NCBI GenBank assembly: GCA_019009955.1
Contig: CM032233.1
Location: 92,407,501 to 92,471,500, forward strand
Reading direction: 5' to 3'
DNA: 64,000 nt
Origin: Riptortus pedestris
Taxonomy: Eukaryota; Arthropoda; Insecta; Hemiptera; Alydidae
Below the pieces are notes generated by a model. That model was not told the DNA's origin. It did no database searches and saw nothing but the letters and a program-made list of their open reading frames with translations. Both the position numbers and the translations under genes were made by a program. Each line of letters opens with the position of its first letter. Position 1 is the stretch's first letter. Shown here piece by piece: positions 46,667-58,226 of the stretch.

Positions 46667-47210
46667 GACATTGAGTACCCATTTCGAGGAGTGGCTACAA
46701 TGTAGGAGGCACCTAGCCGTGAGGCCTTAATCCAACCTACACCAATCCAACACCTCATGGTGACTGAGGATTCGCTACGATGGTCAGAAGCGAATCCTAT
46801 GGAAGGGACAGTCTCCTACTACCCAGCTCCCTCACGAGAGAACAGCTCCCACACATGTACCAGTTTACCTGGCCTGTATGTCCTCGTGCTTTGAACACAC
46901 GACCAACCGTCGCATGACATTGTGCACCCACGTCGAGGAGTGGCTACAATGTGGAAGGCACCTAGCCGCGAGGCCTTAATCCTTCCACACCAATCCAACT
47001 ACCTCGTGGTCACTGAGGACTCGCTACGATGGTCAAGAAGCGAGCCCTATGGAACGGGACGGTCCCCTACTACCCAGCTCCCACACGAGAGAAGAACTCC
47101 AGTACATGTACCAGTTTTCCTGGCCTGTACGTCCTCGTGCTTTGAACACACGACCACTACGTCTGCGACCGGCAGTGAAGGCAAGCCTCCACTCCGGACA
47201 CCACAACCGT
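46656..47210. repeat. Tandem duplication, unit 249 bp
   Basis: AACCGTCGCATGACATTG at 46656 recurs at 46905 and, truncated, at 47205. Two full units run in the same order (GAGGAGTGGCTACAATGT, CACCTAGCCG, ACTGAGGA, CTACTACCCAGCTCC, TGGCCTGTA, GCTTTGAACACACGACC) with about 90% identity. At roughly half G+C it contrasts with its surroundings. Confidence 0.88.
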
Positions 47211-47505
47211 CGCATGACAAACGTCCGATGCTCAAGGTTCCACATCTCGGCTACAACTGAAACTGCACACTCCCCCCTCCGCAGCGCAACCACTTCCGGC
47301 CGTCGCCGAACAACATTCCTTGTACACTACCCAAGTCAAAAACATGCGTTTCCCAGTAATCACCCTTTTGAATTTACACTTTTGAACGGACCTCATTTTC
47401 GTCATCTCTTAGGTAGGATCGATGGGCATTTGAAGAAAAAATTCAAAAACCGCCTCATGAGTACGACCTCTATAGCTGAACTCCCTAGGGAAATCTTCTA
47501 AATGG

Positions 47506-47600
47506 ACCTTTTTAGGTTGGATTGATGGACATTTGAGAAGATTTTCCGAAAATTGTCACAACGAGGTCAATAGTAGATTTCCCTTAAGGGAACTGGACCA
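47506..47600 (-). repeat. Second family A left-arm fragment
   Basis: GGTTGGATTGATGGACATTT to TTTCCCTTAAGGGAACTGG. It stands in tandem with the left arm of the preceding copy. Confidence 0.75.
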
Positions 47601-48120
47601 ATAGTTAGGGTGAGGTTGCTGTGATAGACGGTAGAATGCCATTGGTGGAGTAGATGAGATTTCTAGGAGGGGGATAGCGGCTAGCCAGGCAGGTAATGGC
47701 CATGTCCTTTCCCATCACCTATTCACACTCTCTCCTACCTTTTTACCCTTCACCCTTCTCTTTTCACTTCAAGGGCTCTCCCTTAATTGGAATTTATGTA
47801 AATAAAAGTTGATTGGCTCTCCTGTTTAACGCCGAACCTGAGGAGTAAACTTCAACACCCAAAATTACTCCCCTTAAAGCTCAAGTCCTTCAGAATGAGA
47901 AACTTTTAACCTTTAACTGAATGCTTTAAATATGCAAGTTTAAAACTCACTTATAAAGTTATCTAAGGTTCGTCTACCCTTGTTTATCGTGAATTTACTA
48001 AAGGGCATATTACACTATGATTGGCAGAGTATTTAGTCGATTGTATATAACTAATCTAATTAGTGTTTATAAATATATGTAAATAGGTATACGCCAGAGT
48101 AAGTTTATGCATGTATCTGG
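47601..48120. other. Intergenic, no gene seen
   Basis: Purine-rich 47605-47690 then pyrimidine-rich 47700-47785. No motif-bearing frame. Confidence 0.4.
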
Positions 48121-48124
48121 ATTA

Positions 48125-48660
48125 AAAAAAAAGTATTGAAAAAATATATATTCACATTAAAAAAAGTATTGAAAAAATATATATTCACATTAAAAAAAGT
48201 ATTGAATAAATATATATTCACATTAAAAAAAAGTATTGAATAAATATATATTCACATAAAAAAAAGTATTGAAAAAATATATATTCACATTAAAAAAAGT
48301 ATTGAAAAAATATATATTCACATTAAAAAAAGTATTGAAAAAATATATATTCACATTAAAAAAAGTATTGAAAAAATATATATTCACATTAAAAAAAGTA
48401 TTGAAAAAATATATATTCAGATTAAAAAAAAGTATTGAAAAAATATATATTCACATTAAAAAAAGTATTGAAAAAATATATATTCAGATTAAAAAAAGTA
48501 TTGAAAAAATATATATTCACATTAAAAAACGTATTGAAAAAATATATATCCACATTAAAAAAAAGTATTGAAAAAATATATATTCACATTAAAAAAAATA
48601 TTGAAAAAATATATATTCACATTAAAAAAAAGTATTGAAAAAATATATATTCACATTAAA
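48125..48660 (+). repeat. Minisatellite, unit 33-34 bp, about 16 units
   Basis: Unit reads AAAAAAAGTATTGAAAAAAT followed by ATATATTCACATT, with single-base variants (ATTCAGATT, ATCCACATT). The array ends exactly where AAAAAAAGTCCGTCACG, the end of a family A copy, begins. Lysine/isoleucine-rich frames of 67-100 codons across it are by-products. Confidence 0.95.
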
Positions 48661-49399
48661 AAAAGTCCGTCACGCGGGGGCTGAGTAAACTAAGCAGATT
48701 TCCCTCGTGGTGTTTCACGGTAACTGGTAACACAACACCACCGTGAATAAATAGAAACGGAAACAAGAAATGTAAACAGGTCTGCCCGCCTCACACCGGA
48801 AAGAAAAACAATTCCTGAATATATCAGAATATAAAATATTAATTTTATCGAGAACTATTTACTATATCTACTACTGTAATTAATAATGAGTCAGAATAAT
48901 TGTTATCTCGATTAATCAAATTTTAGTAGTCCAAAACCTTAAGACGGGGGGGAGGGGACCGGATCTCCAGGACATATTTTTATGTATCTTGTATAATAAA
49001 GGTCTCTTCAATGCAATTTTTGGTATTTAAGCTTCAAATAATGTGATTTATTATGTAGCAGACTGTTGTTTATGTAACGTGAGTAGAAGTGGTGGTTTGC
49101 TGAAGGCTGAAATCTGAAAAATTCAAATATCTCGGTTAATATTCAAGATAGAGAATAAATTTACATAACAATAATTATAGTACATTTAATTTGCAATCTG
49201 ATTGGTTCTATACAATATTTCGATCCGAAGTATGATAACGGAGTAATTCGAACTATCGAAAATCCTCCCCTCTAAACCCCCCCTCACCCTTGCCCGATTT
49301 CAGCCGTTAACGAACTTGATCTTTCTCTTTACATAAAACGACTAAATATCGAGTTTGATAACGATTAAACAATAATTGCAACCGCTAGAGCGGTAACAG

Positions 49400-49474
<75 letters not shown>

Positions 49475-49592
49475 GTTTTGAACGGACCTCATTTTCGTCA
49501 TCTCCTGGGTAGGATCGATGGACATTTGAAGAAAAATTTCGAAAATCGCGTCATGAGTGCAACCTCAATAGCTGATTTCCCTTGAGGGAAAA
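48659..49592 (-). repeat. Family A, complete long copy
   Basis: Right end with one change in the hairpin (CGCGGGGGCTGAG), compound (CA)n(TA)n(CA)n tract at 49399-49475, left end decayed after CCCTTGAGGGAAA. Confidence 0.9.
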
Positions 49593-50601
49593 AATGATGC
49601 CATAATCGACAGCGAGTGACTAATTGATATCAGTCGATTTCACGGAAAAACTTGCTCGAAACGATAGATTTACCACTCAGCAGTAAATGATCAAGAGGTC
49701 ATAAAGGTTAGGTGTCTACAGTTGCATTTGCAGAATATCCGCTGTGCTCACAACCACACCATCAACAGTTATTTCCTTTTAAGGTCTTGCTTTTTCACAC
49801 CTCCTCATTCCCTCAGCAGTTCAAAGGTGTCATGCTGTCCGTTTATGAATTTCAATTTTAATATTAAAATAATAGTGCTTTTTGAAACATCTTTCATTAG
49901 TTTTTTTTTGTTTAATACTTAATCTATAACGTTAGAAATGTTTGATCTACTAACTGGTGCAGTTCTGTATGCCTAAAGTCCAAGTGCATAGACAAGTAAG
50001 TAGTTTTCTGAAATATAATGGATACTACATGTTTCACATCTTCTGTATTCTGAAATTTTGATTATTTATTTATCGAAAATTGAATTACAACAAAAATAGG
50101 GAACCAAACACAAACATAGAGGAGGTCGCAAGCTTGATGGAAGTAAATTATGTACACGTGAAGTGTAAATAATGGTAATTTGTTCAGTGTTAATTAAATT
50201 GCTTACTCATAGTAGACCAAGAATAATTTAAAGTGGAAATTTTTCTTTGAACGGCTGGTATAAATAAATGGTATTCTTCTGAAGTGGTTACGATATATTT
50301 TTGTTCATAGGCCTTCTGCGAAATCCAGAATAATGTGGAATCACATCGCCAGTTGGTTTTCATTAGACATCCATCTTCAACGGCACACAGTGAAAAATTT
50401 TAGTCCTATTATATATAAATTTAGCCTGAATCTTCAGTTCGTGCGGTACAAAGTATAGTGTACAACGGTCTTTGTGAAAGTTGCACTCCCTGCTACTGAG
50501 TCCATGGATTTCTTCCAAAATTAAGACAAAACTCAAAGAGGAATGACCATCAAATTGATATAAAACAACTCTTATATTCCCCATATTAGCGAATAAATTT
50601 T
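49593..50601. other. Single-copy-looking DNA, no gene seen
   Basis: Longest frames are 66-73 codons without motifs. Confidence 0.4.
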
Positions 50602-51030
50602 AGCATAGTACAGTAATTTTTATCTCAATCAATCAAATTTTAGTAGTCCAAGAACTTTAAGAAGTGGGGGGGGGGAGTCACAAGAACATATTTACATCTA
50701 TCTCGTATAATAAATGTCTTTGGATAACAATATTTGGTATTTAAGCTTCAAATAATGTGGTTTATTATGTAACAGAGTATTGTTTATGTAACACGAGTAG
50801 AAGTGGGGGTTTCTTGAAGGCTGAAAACTGAAAAATGCAAATATCTCGGTTAATAGTCAAGAAAGAGAATAAATGTATAACAAGATTTATAGTAAATTTA
50901 ATTTCCAATAAGATTGATTCTACACAATTTTTCGATTAACGAACTTGATCTTTATTTTTACTTAACCGGTTTAAATATCGAGTTTGGTAACGATCAAACA
51001 AAAATTGCGACCGCTAGAGCCTTAACAGAC

Positions 51031-51076
<46 letters not shown>

Positions 51077-51164
51077 ATCGATGGACATTTGAAGAAAATT
51101 TTTGAAAATCGCGTCTTGAGTACGACCTCAATAGCTGATCTCCCTTAAGGGAAATATGCTAAAA
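50602..51164 (-). repeat. Family A, copy lacking the right end
   Basis: Starts within the ACAGTAATTTTTATCTCAAT block, has an interior deletion at 50935 (TTTTTCGATTAACGAACTTG) and (TA)n at 51032-51074 joined to GGATCGATGGACATTTGAAG without the first 35 bp of the arm. The left palindrome has one mismatch. Confidence 0.87.
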
Positions 51165-51604
51165 CGTAAACATGCATTAAATGAGACAGACAAGTGTCAG
51201 CAAAAAGTTCGTTGGTGCAAAGAAATAGCGAGACCTATGCCAGTGGAAAGCAATCGTATATGAATGGAGAATAGATAGATTCTACCCTAAGAGGCCCTAC
51301 ACGGCATGAATGAATGTAGCAGCCCCCGAGTAAATTTTTTAGCTGAAAAGATCTCAGTAAAAAAGTGAGAAGAGAGCAGAACCGTGTAGTACATTAGTTA
51401 TTGAAGACCTTCAATCAGTCACTTCATGAGGGGCCCAGGGATCAATGAAGAAAGGGAAGAAGGGAAAATGAATTCCCTCAGCGATTTACGTATCCTGCTC
51501 ATCTGTGAAATTACACGACTGAGAGCCAATGTAAAAGCTTCTAACGTCTAGACAAAAATATTACACTTAATAGCATCTTAACTCATCAATTAGAGCACGA
51601 TTTT
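51165..51604. other. Intergenic, no gene seen
   Basis: No repeat family or coding motif recognised. Confidence 0.4.
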
Positions 51605-51790
51605 AAAAATCTGATGTTGTTACCACACGACTTCCTTGTAATCCTATTAAATGAAAGTTCTGAGTTGGTATTCTGGCAGGTGGAAGTGACTTCTAATGTA
51701 GGTAGATTGAAAGTATTGGCTACGTTTCTACTGAATCAATTTATTAAAACGACAGAGCGCTTTCGATGCAGTGCATCATCTTCAGTACCC
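51605..51790 (-). repeat. Repeat G with hammerhead-like core
   Basis: AATCTGATGTTGTTACCACA at 51609 recurs with changes at 58330, so this is dispersed. On the minus strand 51761-51785 reads CTGAAGAT, stem GATGC, loop ACT, stem GCATC, GAAAG: the layout seen in repeats B and D. Confidence 0.5.
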
Positions 51791-52040
51791 GAAGGTCCTG
51801 GATGTTGCTCTGACGGCTCTTGGAGCTGGACTGGCAAGTTACGTAGCCAATTCTTTCATCCTAGTCTCTGCCAGGATTGAGCTTCATATAAAATTATTTC
51901 ATTTGGAAGTTATATACGAAATCTTCGCTCTAATGCAAAGGATCAAAAATGTCATAGAATATAATTTGAAGATATTTTTATGGTGAACAAATAAGGTCTT
52001 ACTCAAATTATTAGCAACTTTAATAGGTTTATACTCTAGT
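51791..52040. other. Short unassigned spacer
   Basis: No repeat family or coding motif recognised. Confidence 0.4.
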
Positions 52041-53061
52041 TTTAGAAGATTTCCCTTAGCGAAATCAGCTATTGAGGTCATAATCATGACCCAATTTTTG
52101 AAACATTTCTTCAAATGTCCATCGATCCAACCCAGGAAATGACGAAAATGAGTTCCGTTCAAAATTATATATATATATATTTTTGTCAGTTAACGCTCTA
52201 GCGGTCTCAATTTTTGTCTGATCGTTACCAAACTCGATATTTAATCATTTTGTGTTAAAAAAAAAAAATCAAGTTCGTTAATGGCTAAAATCGGACCAGT
52301 GGAAAGGGTTTCAGACGGGGGATTTTCGAAAATTCGAAATAATACGTCGGATTGAAACATTATATATAACCATCCTTATTGCAAATTAAACGTTCTATAA
52401 ATATTGTTACATACATTCGTTCTCTATCTTGAATATTATCCGAGATATTAGAATTTTTCAGTTTTCATCCCTCACCAACCCTCAATTCTACTTATGTTAC
52501 ATAAACAATACCCTGTTATATAATAAACCACATTATTTGGAGCTTAAATACCACATATTGTCTTCAAGAGACCTTTATTGTACGAGATACATGCAAATTC
52601 GTTGCCAGAAGACACCATCAATTAAGACTTGACGTTCTTGTTTCGATGATGTTTACTTGATCTATACCATATTTGTTATCTAACTGTTTCAGACGGGGGG
52701 CTGGGTCGGACTACTAAAATTTGATTGATTGAGATGAAAATTATTCCGATTCATTATTAATAAATAAATTACCGAACTAGATATAGTAAATAGTTTTCGA
52801 TAAAATTAATATGTTATATTCTGATATATTTCAGTAATTGGTTTCCTTTCCAGTGAGAGGTTGGCAGACCCGTTTGTTTAAATGTCAGAAGCTTCCCGTC
52901 GGGAGATTATTAAGATTGACTGAATGTCTCATTACCGTTTGCATTTATTCACTTAATATTCACGGGGCTGATGTGTGTCCAGTATGCAGATTTATCTATT
53001 TTTAAACTTCACGAGGGAAATCTGCTTAGTTTACGTAGCCCTTGTGTGACGGATTTTTATT
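52041..53061 (+). repeat. Family A, complete long copy
   Basis: Left end AGAAGATTTCCCTTAGCGA, very short TA tract (52166-52180), full interior, and right end with hairpin changed to CGTAGCCCTTGTG. Confidence 0.88.
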
Positions 53062-53445
53062 TTGTAGGCATCACCTCTCAGCCCCCCCCCCATTTGAATG
53101 GATTTCAATTAAAAAGAGAAGAGTCTATTTATACATAACAAAAGTTTTAAATATGAAACTTCGCTATTCTAATGCGTGTGAATGCGGACAAACGTTTCTC
53201 TGAAGTAAGTCAAAATGGAATGAGGGAACGATCAAAACGAACAATTCGTTGAAATCTGAAAACCAGAAAAAACAAAAATGATTTTATTTTGATTTGTTAT
53301 GTATTTGATCAAAAATACTCATTGTAGGAATAACTCAGAGCATAAATGAAATCAAGGATAGGAGGAATGAATGTTACTGGTGATCAGTTCGTTCCTAGTA
53401 TATTCTATCAGCAAAAAGACGGTAATACGTAGTTTTATTTTAAGC

Positions 53446-54033
53446 TTAACCCTTCGTCGGGCGCAGCTAGCCTGAGAGGCCAGGAAAACCTATATTTTGA
53501 TGGCCCGCCTCATCCTGCCTCCCCTGTGAGCCGCCATTCCCAGCAGTTTCCTGATTCGTGTTCATGCTTTGAATCCCCTACTATAGTCTATTGCCATCCT
53601 TCATCCAGCCCGTCTGGTCCCTAGCTGGCTTGTGAGGCCGACTGCGCCCAATTGCTCCTTAATTTCAAAGATGAGTTTTTTTCATGATATATCTATTGCA
53701 TTCGTTTCTTTTACTATGATTAATGCTATTCTGTATAGAAGTTCGTCGATATCTTGAAAAATAAGTGCTAGTCTAACTCTGGCCTCTCAGGCCGAATGCG
53801 CCTTATCAATTTTACTTGTTTTAGTTTAAGCTTCATTCTATTTTAATAAAGTTATTATTTTACGTACTAAATAGCATATTTGCTTTCCTTAGATCCTAGC
53901 AAATTCTGTCCTACCAGCGTTTTAAATTAAAATTAATTAGATGGGGAGTGGAGGGCTAAAATATGTAGGCGGCCTCTCAGGCCGTGTGCGCCCGATTTTG
54001 TTTCGTCCAGAGGTGCGCCCGACGGAGGGTTAA
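53446..54033. mobile_element. MITE F, copy 1: intact piggyBac-like element
   Basis: TTAA at 53446-53449 and 54030-54033 enclose 580 bp with inverted ends CCCTTCGTCGGGCGCA and, in reverse, CCCTCCGTCGGGCGCA. Inside, the motif GGCCTCTCAGGCCG followed by TGCGCC is repeated in both orientations near 53490, 53632, 53781 and 53973. TTAA duplication and CCC ends are piggyBac hallmarks; repeated subterminal motifs are where transposases of this type bind. No coding capacity. Confidence 0.88.
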
Positions 54034-54740
54034 ACATGATGTAGAATTAAAAAAAATAAAACTTTCTTTCTTATTAAGAGTCGAAAAGTGTTACATAACT
54101 AATCTTGTAGGAATTTAATTTTCTTTAATTGTTATTCTATATTTTTCTCTAACTAAACTATTGCCAGAGGAAATGCGATTTTCATTTCGAGTAACTGACC
54201 CAATAAAAATCTCATGTTCAACTTAAAAAGTATATCCTGTTTAGTTAGGCATCTTATTACAGGGATAGGGGAAACCAGGTGGTGGCAAATTAGTAGCGTC
54301 ACGAACATATAGATTTTTTTTTTATTTTAAGCATCTCTTGTGTGACGGACTACTTTATACTCACTTTATTGTGTTCCGTTGCCTCCGCGAATTTTGGTTT
54401 ATATCCCTGAAGGTTTGCTTTATGGCATTCCGGAAGGAACATATGGAAGGACTGGCTATTTCCTAATAATAGTTTATTCTGCGTCAAACGTAACATATAA
54501 GGAGCCAGAACCAGGAACTATAGTCAGCCACAAGGTAGGTCGGAACGTTAAAGGTAGAGAGAGTGTTAATTTGTTAATACCTTTATGAGTGAATATCTAT
54601 CTACTTGGGGGGAGTTGATTGGGTTATAGTCCATTATTACGGCAGTACACCTAGTAAATCCGAATAACAGCAATATGGGTTGGTTTGGGATAGCTCGGTC
54701 CAGATTACCAACACCTTCTATAATAACTAAATGTAAAAAA
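54034..54740. other. Mostly unassigned; family A right-end remnant
   Basis: 54322-54352 (TAAGCATCTCTTGTGTGACG, GACTACTTT) is a decayed right end. The 69-codon frame at 54379-54588 has no recognised motif. Confidence 0.4.
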
Positions 54741-55140
54741 CTATAACGGTTTGAGAGGCCGGATAAGATGGCAGGTCATGATATCCGCTATTCAAAATAA
54801 TTTCTAACTGTAGAATATAACAATAAATGCTGGCATAACCAGGAAACCATTACATGCTGGGGCCTCGATACAAGAAAAGATCGTTGATGATAGCTTTTGG
54901 CCATGATATGTTTACCTTAATAACAATTAGATAATGGTTTGAAAGGCTGAAAAGGCGGGCATGCAATGAGTCAGCTACTGCACACTGTATGCAAATCTGA
55001 AGAAGGACAATAAGGGCTGGTTTGGAAAGGCTGGATAGGGGAATAGGCTATGATGGCAAGCGTTGCCTATAGTATGTAAATGTGGAAAAGAACAATAAGG
55101 GCTGGTTTGCCAGGGCAGGATAGGAAGAACGTTGATGTAT
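54741..55140 (+). repeat. Degenerate tandem repeat, unit about 80-95 bp
   Basis: The phrase GGTTTGRRAGGCYGGATA recurs at 54745, 54934, 55018 and 55103. The last two are preceded by AAGAACAATAAGGGCT-type text 85 bp apart. Confidence 0.55.
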
Positions 55141-55760
55141 GCAATTAGGTCATGAGGACGTAGGCCGAGTATGGGATGAATCAATGCAGAGCATGTAGGG
55201 ATGTTCACTTGCAGAGAAAAAGGATTCCCTTACATCGATCAGGCAGCTTGCATATTTAACAGAGCTTTCCTCCCTACTCTTCTAACCTTTCCTACTTTTC
55301 TTATTGTCTGCTTCAGTAATCCAACTTGCCTCTATTTTCCAAGGGAGTCTCCTTTTTATGCTCCCTTTTTTTTTACAGTCGTTTGGGTTAAGAATATAAA
55401 AGAAAGAAAATGCTTGAATATTTACCCTATCTTTTGTTGAGAGAAAGTGAGATAGGATATGTCAATAAGATCAAGATTGGTCACCAAGCTTAAGGACATC
55501 CATTGACTATTCTAACACACATTAAAAAAAATGTATAGTTCTTAAATACATTTCCTCAAAAATGGTGTATCCTTTGTGAGACCTCAGATACTTAGGTCTA
55601 ATATCAAAGTTAAAAAATGTAGACTTAAATAAAGATTTTGCTTTTCCAGTAGAAACTTGATACACTTTTTGATTGAACTAGATGAAATTCGTGCTCATGA
55701 TAAGCATATATGGAAATTCAATATTATAAATACCTTAAGGAACCCTTGAAATTTTGAAAA
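55141..55760. other. Intergenic, no gene seen
   Basis: No repeat family or coding motif recognised; pyrimidine-rich 55260-55380. Confidence 0.4.
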
Positions 55761-58226
55761 GTCTTTACATCCTGTCCGAATACAACGCTAACATACAGAA
55801 GCCTTGCTTGCGCTATCTTACAGGGCCCTTCCATCCTGTCCAAATACCGTCATACCTAACAGAGATAATGCTTTTATAAGCAATCTTGCCATCCTGTCCA
55901 GATACTGCCATACCTAACAGAAACATTGCTTTTATAAGCAATCTTTCCATCCTGTCCAGATACTGCCATACCTAACAGAAACATTGCTTTTATAAGCAAT
56001 CTTTCCATCCTGTCCAGATACTGCCGTACGTGACAGAAACATTGCTTTTATAAGCAATCTTTCCATCCTGTCCAGATACTGCCATACCTAACAGAAACAT
56101 TGCTTTTATAAGCAATCTTTCCATCCTGTCCAGATACTGCCGTATCTAACAGAAACATTGCTTTTATAAGCAATCTTGCCATCCTGTCCAGATACTGCCA
56201 TACCTAACAGATATTGCTTTTAGAAGCACTGTTTCCATCCGGTCCAAATACTGCCATACCTAACAGATATTGCTTTTAGAAGCACTGTTTCCATCCGGTC
56301 CAAATACTGCCATACCTAACAGATATTGCTTTTAGAAGCAATGTCCATCCTGTCCAGGTACTGCCATACCTAACAGATATTGCTTTTAGAAGCACTGTTT
56401 CCATCCGGTCCAAATACTGCCATACCTAACAGATATTGCTTTTAGAAGCACTGTTTCCATCCGGTCCAAATACTGCCATACCTAACAGATATTGCTTTTA
56501 GAAGCACTGTTTCCATCCGGTCCAAATACTGCCATACCTAACAGATATTGCTTTTAGAAGCACTGTTTCCATCCGGTCCAAATACTGCCATACCTAACAG
56601 ATATTGCTTTTAGAAGCAATGTCCATCCTGTCCAGGTACTGCCATACCTAACAGATATTGCTTTTAGAAGCACTGTTTCCATCCGGTCCAAATACTGCCA
56701 TACCTAACAGATATTGCTTTTAGAAGCACTGTTTCCATCCGGTCCAAATACTGCCATACCGACAACATATTGCTTTTAGAAGCACTGTTGCCATACTCTC
56801 CACACACTGCAATACCTATCAGATATTGCTTTTAGAAGCACTGTTTCCATCCGGTCCAAATACTGCCATACCTAAGAGATATTGATTATAGTAGCTGTTT
56901 CCATCCTGTCCAGGTACTGCCATACCTAACAGATATTGCTTTTAGAAGCACTGTTTCCATCCGGTCCAAATACTGCCATACCTAACAGATATTGCTTTTA
57001 GAAGCACTGTTTCCATCCGGTCCAAATACTGCCATACCTAACAGATATTGCTTTTAGAAGCACTGTTTCCATCCGGTCCAAATACTGCCATACCTAACAG
57101 AGATATTGCTTTTAGAAGCACTGTTTCCATCCGGTCCAAATACTGCCATACCTAACAGATATTGCTTTTAGAAGCACTGTTTCCATCCGGTCCAAAATAC
57201 TGCCATACCTAACAGATATTGCTTTTAGAAGCACACTTTCCCTCCGGTCCAAATACTGCCATACCTAACAGATATTGCTTTTAGAAGCACTGTTTCCATC
57301 CGGTCCAAATACTGCCATACCTAACAGAGATATTGCTTTTAGAAGCACTGTTTCCATCCGGTCCAAATACTGCCATACCTAACAGAGATATTGCTTTTAG
57401 AAGCACTGTTTCCATCCGGTCCAAATACTGCCATACCTAACAGAGATATTGCTTTTAGAAGCACTGTTTCCATCCGGTCACAATACTGCCATACCTAACA
57501 GAGATATTGCTTTTAGAAGCACTGTTTCCATCCGGTCACAATACTGCCATACCTAACAGAGATATTGCTTTTAGAAGCACTGTTTCCATCCGGTCACAAT
57601 ACTGCCATACCTAACAGAGATATTGCTTTTAGAAGCACTGTTTCCATCCGGTCACAATACTGCCATACCTAACAGAGATATTGCTTTTAGAAGCACTGTT
57701 TCCATCCGGTCACAATACTGCCATACCTAACAGAGATATTGCTTTTAGAAGCACTGTTTCCATCCGGTCACAATACTGCCATACCTAACAGAGATATTGC
57801 TTTTAGAAGCACTGTTTCCATCCGGTCACAATACTGCCATACCTAACAGAGATATTGCTTTTAGAAGCACTGTTTCCATCCGGTCACAATACTGCCATAC
57901 CTAACAGAGATATTGCTTTTAGAAGCACTGTTTCCATCCGGTCCAAATACTGCCATACCTAACAGATATTGCTTTTATAAGCGATGTCCATCCTGTCCAG
58001 GTACTGCCATACCTAACAGACAGATTGCTTTTATAATCAACCTTTCCATCCTGTTCAAGTGCATTGCTTTATTACAGAGCCATTGCTATTGTGAATCGTC
58101 TTTCGATCCGGCTCCAATAATTCTCTATCTTACAGAGCGTTTGGTTTCGTGAACAGTTGTTATATCCTGTCCCACTAATGCTCCAATCTTATATCCCTAA
58201 TGCTTTTGAAAACAGTCTTTCCAACC
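55761..58226 (+). repeat. Satellite array, unit 56-58 bp, about 43 units
   Basis: Each unit reads approximately CCATCCGGTCCAAATACTGC, CATACCTAACAGATATTGCT, TTTAGAAGCACTGTTT. Type 1 (about 55830-56200) is 58 bp with CTGTCCAGATACTG and ATTGCTTTTATAAGCAAT, a hairpin with 7-bp arms. Type 2 (56200-57480 and the last units) is 56-58 bp with TGCTTTTAGAAGCA. Type 3 (57476-57900) has GGTCACAATACTG and repeats eight times at exactly 58 bp with no visible difference. Units at both ends are strongly decayed. A variant unit with AGCAATGTCCATCCTGTC recurs at 56336 and 56614, 278 bp apart, marking a five-unit higher-order repeat. Confidence 0.97.

Larger units (their letters stand above)
46034..47366 (-). 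mobile_element. Tc1/mariner-type element, about 1.33 kb, with ends
   Basis: Inverted ends AGGGTGATTACCGAGAAACG (46035) and, in reverse from the far end, AGGGTGATTACTGGGAAACG, continuing as CATGTTTTT on both sides. A TA precedes the left end. The element carries a broken transposase in its left half and a GC-rich tandem duplication in its right half. It sits in the TA position of a family A copy. Confidence 0.88.
45764..47505 (-). repeat. Family A copy split by a mariner-type element
   Basis: Interior from AAATGCAAATTTCTAGGATA to GCTAGAGCGGTAACAGTCAT (46032); the left arm resumes at CTTTTGAACGGACCTCATTT (47380) and ends at a decayed palindrome near 47500. The break is exactly where the TA tract belongs. 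Confidence 0.85.

Noticed and set aside
46922..47501. Several frames of 62-150 codons on both strands
   Set aside because: They result from the GC-rich tandem duplication, which is low in stops in all frames, and one runs on into family A.
48269..48638. Lys/Ile-rich repeat proteins of 67-100 codons
   Set aside because: Direct translation of the 33-bp minisatellite; the unit length keeps the frame open without selection.
55761..58226. CRISPR-like regular repeats
   Set aside because: Whole units repeat with no unique spacers, and the context is eukaryotic. This is satellite DNA.
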